From the NCBI GenBank assembly GCA_021160765.1, contig JAGHBW010000072.1, positions 1 to 7,458 of the forward strand: 7,458 nucleotides of DNA. The letters run 5' to 3'. This DNA comes from Thermoplasmata archaeon (GTDB taxonomy: Archaea; Thermoplasmatota; Penumbrarchaeia; Penumbrarchaeales; EX4484-36). Numbering within the stretch: the first letter of the stretch is position 1; every line of letters begins with the position of its first letter. Shown here piece after piece: positions 5,588 through 7,458 of this stretch. Made by a program: the position numbers and the translations under genes. The notes beneath the pieces are model-generated. The model did no database searches, was not told where the DNA came from, and saw only the letters and a program-made list of their open reading frames with translations.

Positions 5588-6088
5588 ATGGCAACTGGAC
5601 CAAGGTACCACGTCCCCTTCCGGAGAAGAAGGGAGGGGAAGACAGACTACCGCTACAGGCTGAGACTTCTCAAATCAGGCCTCCCCAGAGCGGTTGTTAG
5701 GGTCACCAACAGAAAGGTGATTGTACAGATTATAGAATACCATCCAGAAGGGGACAGGGTCCTAGCTACAGCCCTGTCATCAGACCTGGTGAAACTGGGA
5801 TGGAAGAGATCTCTTAAGAACCTTCCCGCTGCCTACTTGACCGGCCTTCTCGCTGGAAAGAAGGCCGTGGAGAAAGGGGTTGAGAAGGCCGTCCTGGACA
5901 TCGGCCTTCACGTGCCTGTGAAGGGCTCTAGGGTCTTTGCAACCCTCAAGGGTCTTCTGGATGCTGGTCTTGAGATACCGCACGGAGAGGAAAAGCTTCC
6001 GGATGAAGAAAGGCTCTTTGGGGCCCATATAGGGGATGGTGTTGCAGAAGAGGTGAAGGCGATAAAGGAGAGCATCATAGGGAGTTGA
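5588..6088 (+). CDS. rpl18: Large ribosomal subunit protein uL18
   Basis: The 166-residue product fits archaeal/eukaryotic-type uL18, which binds 5S rRNA with uL5 in the central protuberance. Family segments are GPRYHVPFRRRREGKTDYRYRLRLLKSGLPRAVVRVTNRKVIVQI, EYHPEGDRVLATALSSDL, NLPAAYLTGLLAGKKAVEKGVEKAVLDIGLH and VFATLKGLLDAGLEIPHGEEKLPDEERLFGAHI. The C terminus stops soon after IKESIIGS, making it shorter than many archaeal homologues of about 190-200 residues, although length varies in the family. The start codon is preceded in frame by TAA TGA. The downstream rps5 start is five bases after the stop. Confidence 0.96.
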   Translation: MATGPRYHVPFRRRREGKTDYRYRLRLLKSGLPRAVVRVTNRKVIVQIIEYHPEGDRVLATALSSDLVKLGWKRSLKNLPAAYLTGLLAGKKAVEKGVEKAVLDIGLHVPVKGSRVFATLKGLLDAGLEIPHGEEKLPDEERLFGAHIGDGVAEEVKAIKESIIGS

Positions 6089-6093
6089 TACAG

Positions 6094-6909
6094 ATGGACG
6101 ACAGCGAGAAGATGGAGCAGGTGGAAGAGAGGGAGCCAAAAGAGGAGATGGAGGAGGTAGAGGCCGAGGAGCTCATGGAGGAGAGCACCAAGGACGTCAT
6201 TAGAAAGCGGCTGGAGGAGATGGCCGCGAAGAGGAGGGAAAGCCTGAGAGGGCAACAGGAGGTTGAGCTCTGGGTGGCAAAGACTAAACTGGGCCGTCTT
6301 GTTCACTCCGGTGAGATCACCACCATGGCACAGGCTTTGAGAACAGGCCTTCCCATAAGGGAGCCGGAGATCGTAGATTTTCTCTTGCCAGACCTTGAAG
6401 ATGAGGTGCTCTCGGTAAACATGGTTCAGAGGATGACAGACTCTGGAAGGAGAACGAAGTTTGCAGTTGTCGTTGTGGTGGGCAATAAGAACGGATATGT
6501 GGGCCTGGGTGAGGCTAAGGGAAAGGAGGTGGGCCCCACTATTAGAAAGGCCATTGATAACGCCAAACTCAACATCTTTGAGATCAGAAGGGGGTGTGGG
6601 TCCTGGGAGTGCGGGTGCATGACTCCCCACTCTCTCCCTTACGTTGTCAGGGGAAAGTCCAGCTCTGTTGAGGTCACCCTCTACCCCGCCCCAAGGGGTA
6701 TCGGCCTTGCTGTGAACGATGTGGCGAAGAAGATCCTCAAACTTGCGGGGATAAAGGACGCATGGGGTTTCTCAAGGGGGCAGACGAAGACCACTGTTAA
6801 CAACGCGAAAGCCGTCATAGACGCACTTAAACAGCTCTCCAGGGTCAAGGTGCCCCCGGAGAAGATGCAGGAACTTAAAATAGTCAGGGGATCCATAGGA
6901 GGGGATTGA
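6094..6909 (+). CDS. rps5: Small ribosomal subunit protein uS5 with an acidic N-terminal extension
   Basis: From ATG 6094 the product has 271 residues, longer than the roughly 210-235 usual for archaeal uS5, which lines the mRNA entry channel and is involved in decoding fidelity. The conserved part begins near residue 57 (VELWVAKTKLGRLVHSGEI). It continues through IREPEIVDFLLPDLEDEVL, the S5 dsRBD-like domain at about 107-172 (VQRMTDSGRRTKFAVVVVVGNKNGYVGLGEAKG, RRGCGSWECGC) and the C-terminal domain (VTLYPAPRGIGLAVNDVAKKIL, DAWGFSRGQTKTTVNNAKA). Residues 1-56 are an acidic Glu/Met/Lys helix-like extension. The SD is modest (GGGAG at 6080-6084, nine bases away). The in-frame TTG at 6085 and the later ATG at 6112 are alternative starts. 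Confidence 0.95.
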   Translation: MDDSEKMEQVEEREPKEEMEEVEAEELMEESTKDVIRKRLEEMAAKRRESLRGQQEVELWVAKTKLGRLVHSGEITTMAQALRTGLPIREPEIVDFLLPDLEDEVLSVNMVQRMTDSGRRTKFAVVVVVGNKNGYVGLGEAKGKEVGPTIRKAIDNAKLNIFEIRRGCGSWECGCMTPHSLPYVVRGKSSSVEVTLYPAPRGIGLAVNDVAKKILKLAGIKDAWGFSRGQTKTTVNNAKAVIDALKQLSRVKVPPEKMQELKIVRGSIGGD

Positions 6910-6910
6910 T

Positions 6911-7375
6911 ATGAGTTATGCTGTTGTCAGGGTTAGAGGAACCGTCAACGTAAGAAGGGACATAAGGGAGACCCTCAGAATGCTGAGGCTCAACAGAGTG
7001 AACCACTGTGTGGTCATACCGGAGACACCCCAATACAGAGGTATGCTGAACAAGGTGAAGGACTACATAACGTGGGGGGAGATTGACAAAGAGACCTTGA
7101 AGGAGATGCTCCTGAAGAGGGGAAGGCTCCTTGGAGACGAACCCGTCACGGAGAAGTACATACTTGAGAACACACCCTACAGCACGTTTGACGATTTCCT
7201 TGAGGCGGTTTTGAGCGGGGAGATGAAGCTTAAAAACATAAGAGACTTCAAGCCCGTATTCAGACTCTCCCCACCCAGAGGGGGATACGAAGACATAAAA
7301 AGACCCTACAGACTCGGTGGTGCTCTGGGCTACAGAGGTGCAGAAATTAAGAACCTGATAAGGAGGATGCTGTGA
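6911..7375 (+). CDS. rpl30: Large ribosomal subunit protein uL30 (long archaeal type)
   Basis: The 154-residue product is the archaeal/eukaryotic long form of uL30. The ferredoxin-like core common to bacteria is at about 1-60 (YAVVRVRGTVNVRRDIRETLRMLRLNRVNHCVVIPETPQYRGMLNKVKDYITWGEI). A helical extension follows (TLKEMLLKRGRLLGDEPVTEKYI, TFDDFLEAVLSGEMKL), and the C-terminal block is FKPVFRLSPPRGGYEDIKRPYRLGGALGYRG with ending IKNLIRRML. The start follows the rps5 stop by one base, with GGAGGGG at 6898-6904 as SD. The TGA stop shares one base with the rpl15 ATG (TGATG). Confidence 0.97.
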   Translation: MSYAVVRVRGTVNVRRDIRETLRMLRLNRVNHCVVIPETPQYRGMLNKVKDYITWGEIDKETLKEMLLKRGRLLGDEPVTEKYILENTPYSTFDDFLEAVLSGEMKLKNIRDFKPVFRLSPPRGGYEDIKRPYRLGGALGYRGAEIKNLIRRML

Positions 7376-7458
7376 TGGGGAGAACGGATAAGTTTCGGGG
7401 CTCTAGAACCCACGGCCATGGAAAGAAGGCGCGGAGGGGGGCGGGAAAGAGGGGAGGC
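7375..7458 (+). CDS. rpl15: Large ribosomal subunit protein uL15, N-terminal 28 residues (partial, runs off window)
   Basis: From ATG 7375 the frame stays open to the window end and gives a Gly/Arg/Lys/His-rich peptide (DKFRGSRTHGHGKKARRG, then AGKRGG). This matches the loop-rich N-terminal tail of archaeal uL15, typically SRTHG-G-GxxK-xRGAGxRGG, which threads into 23S rRNA. SD AGGAGGA at 7361-7367 lies seven bases upstream, inside rpl30. The start overlaps the rpl30 stop by one base. The position after rpl30 is the expected one for rpl15. The fold domain is beyond the window. Confidence 0.93.
   Translation, partial: MGRTDKFRGSRTHGHGKKARRGAGKRGG

Noticed and set aside
5908..6630. Long minus-strand open frame (about 240 codons) opposite rpl18 and rps5
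   Set aside because: It lies wholly antisense to two certain ribosomal genes and has low-complexity Leu/His/Pro/Ser composition as expected from the complement of Glu/Lys/Arg-rich codons. It has no family motif.
1..7458. Possibility of an undescribed defence, mobile or metabolic system in the window
   Set aside because: Every part of the window is accounted for by known ribosomal, initiation-factor and RNase P genes in the conserved archaeal order. No unexplained gene, inverted repeat, array or foreign composition was seen.

Overview
The window is an uninterrupted segment of the archaeal S10/spc ribosomal-protein operon. All genes are on the + strand and so tightly packed that about 99% of the sequence is coding. 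The gene set is diagnostic of Archaea: eL32, eL19 and eS4 are absent from bacteria, aIF1 (SUI1) and the RNase P protein Rpp29 lie between uL29 and uS17, and the Shine-Dalgarno (SD) sites resemble AGGAGGTGA. Arginine codons are mainly AGA/AGG and ATA is common for isoleucine, a pattern often seen in thermophiles. I suspect a thermophilic euryarchaeal-type lineage, but that is inference and I cannot name the genus or phylum.

Layout: the end of rps3 (uS3, a Lys/Glu-rich tail; 1-136), rpl29 (117-320), sui1/aIF1 (320-622), rnp1/Rpp29 (619-960), rps17 (964-1476), rpl14 (1479-1877), rpl24 (1888-2265), rps4e (2262-2993), rpl5 (2995-3513), rps14 (3510-3683, only 57 codons), rps8 (3700-4089), rpl6 (4101-4640), rpl32e (4642-5106), rpl19e (5108-5584), rpl18 (5588-6088), rps5 (6094-6909), rpl30 (6911-7375) and the start of rpl15 (7375 onward). 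The largest gap between genes is 16 nt. I see no internal promoter, terminator, RNA gene, mobile element or CRISPR. Many genes overlap their neighbour by 1, 4 or 20 nt and carry their SD site inside the preceding gene, which suggests coupled translation of one long mRNA.

The products work together. Fifteen are ribosomal proteins of both subunits, aIF1 controls start-codon selection on the small subunit, and Rpp29 is a subunit of the RNase P that matures tRNA 5' ends. This is a conserved housekeeping region and I find no undescribed system in it. The unusual points are lineage-level. An exact 37-bp direct repeat encodes the same 12 residues in the uS3 C-terminal tail and the uS17 N-terminal extension. 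Highly charged terminal extensions occur on uS3, uS17, uS14, uS5 and eL32. Both gene pairs that sit in the same reading frame are separated by tandem stop codons placed directly before the next ATG.
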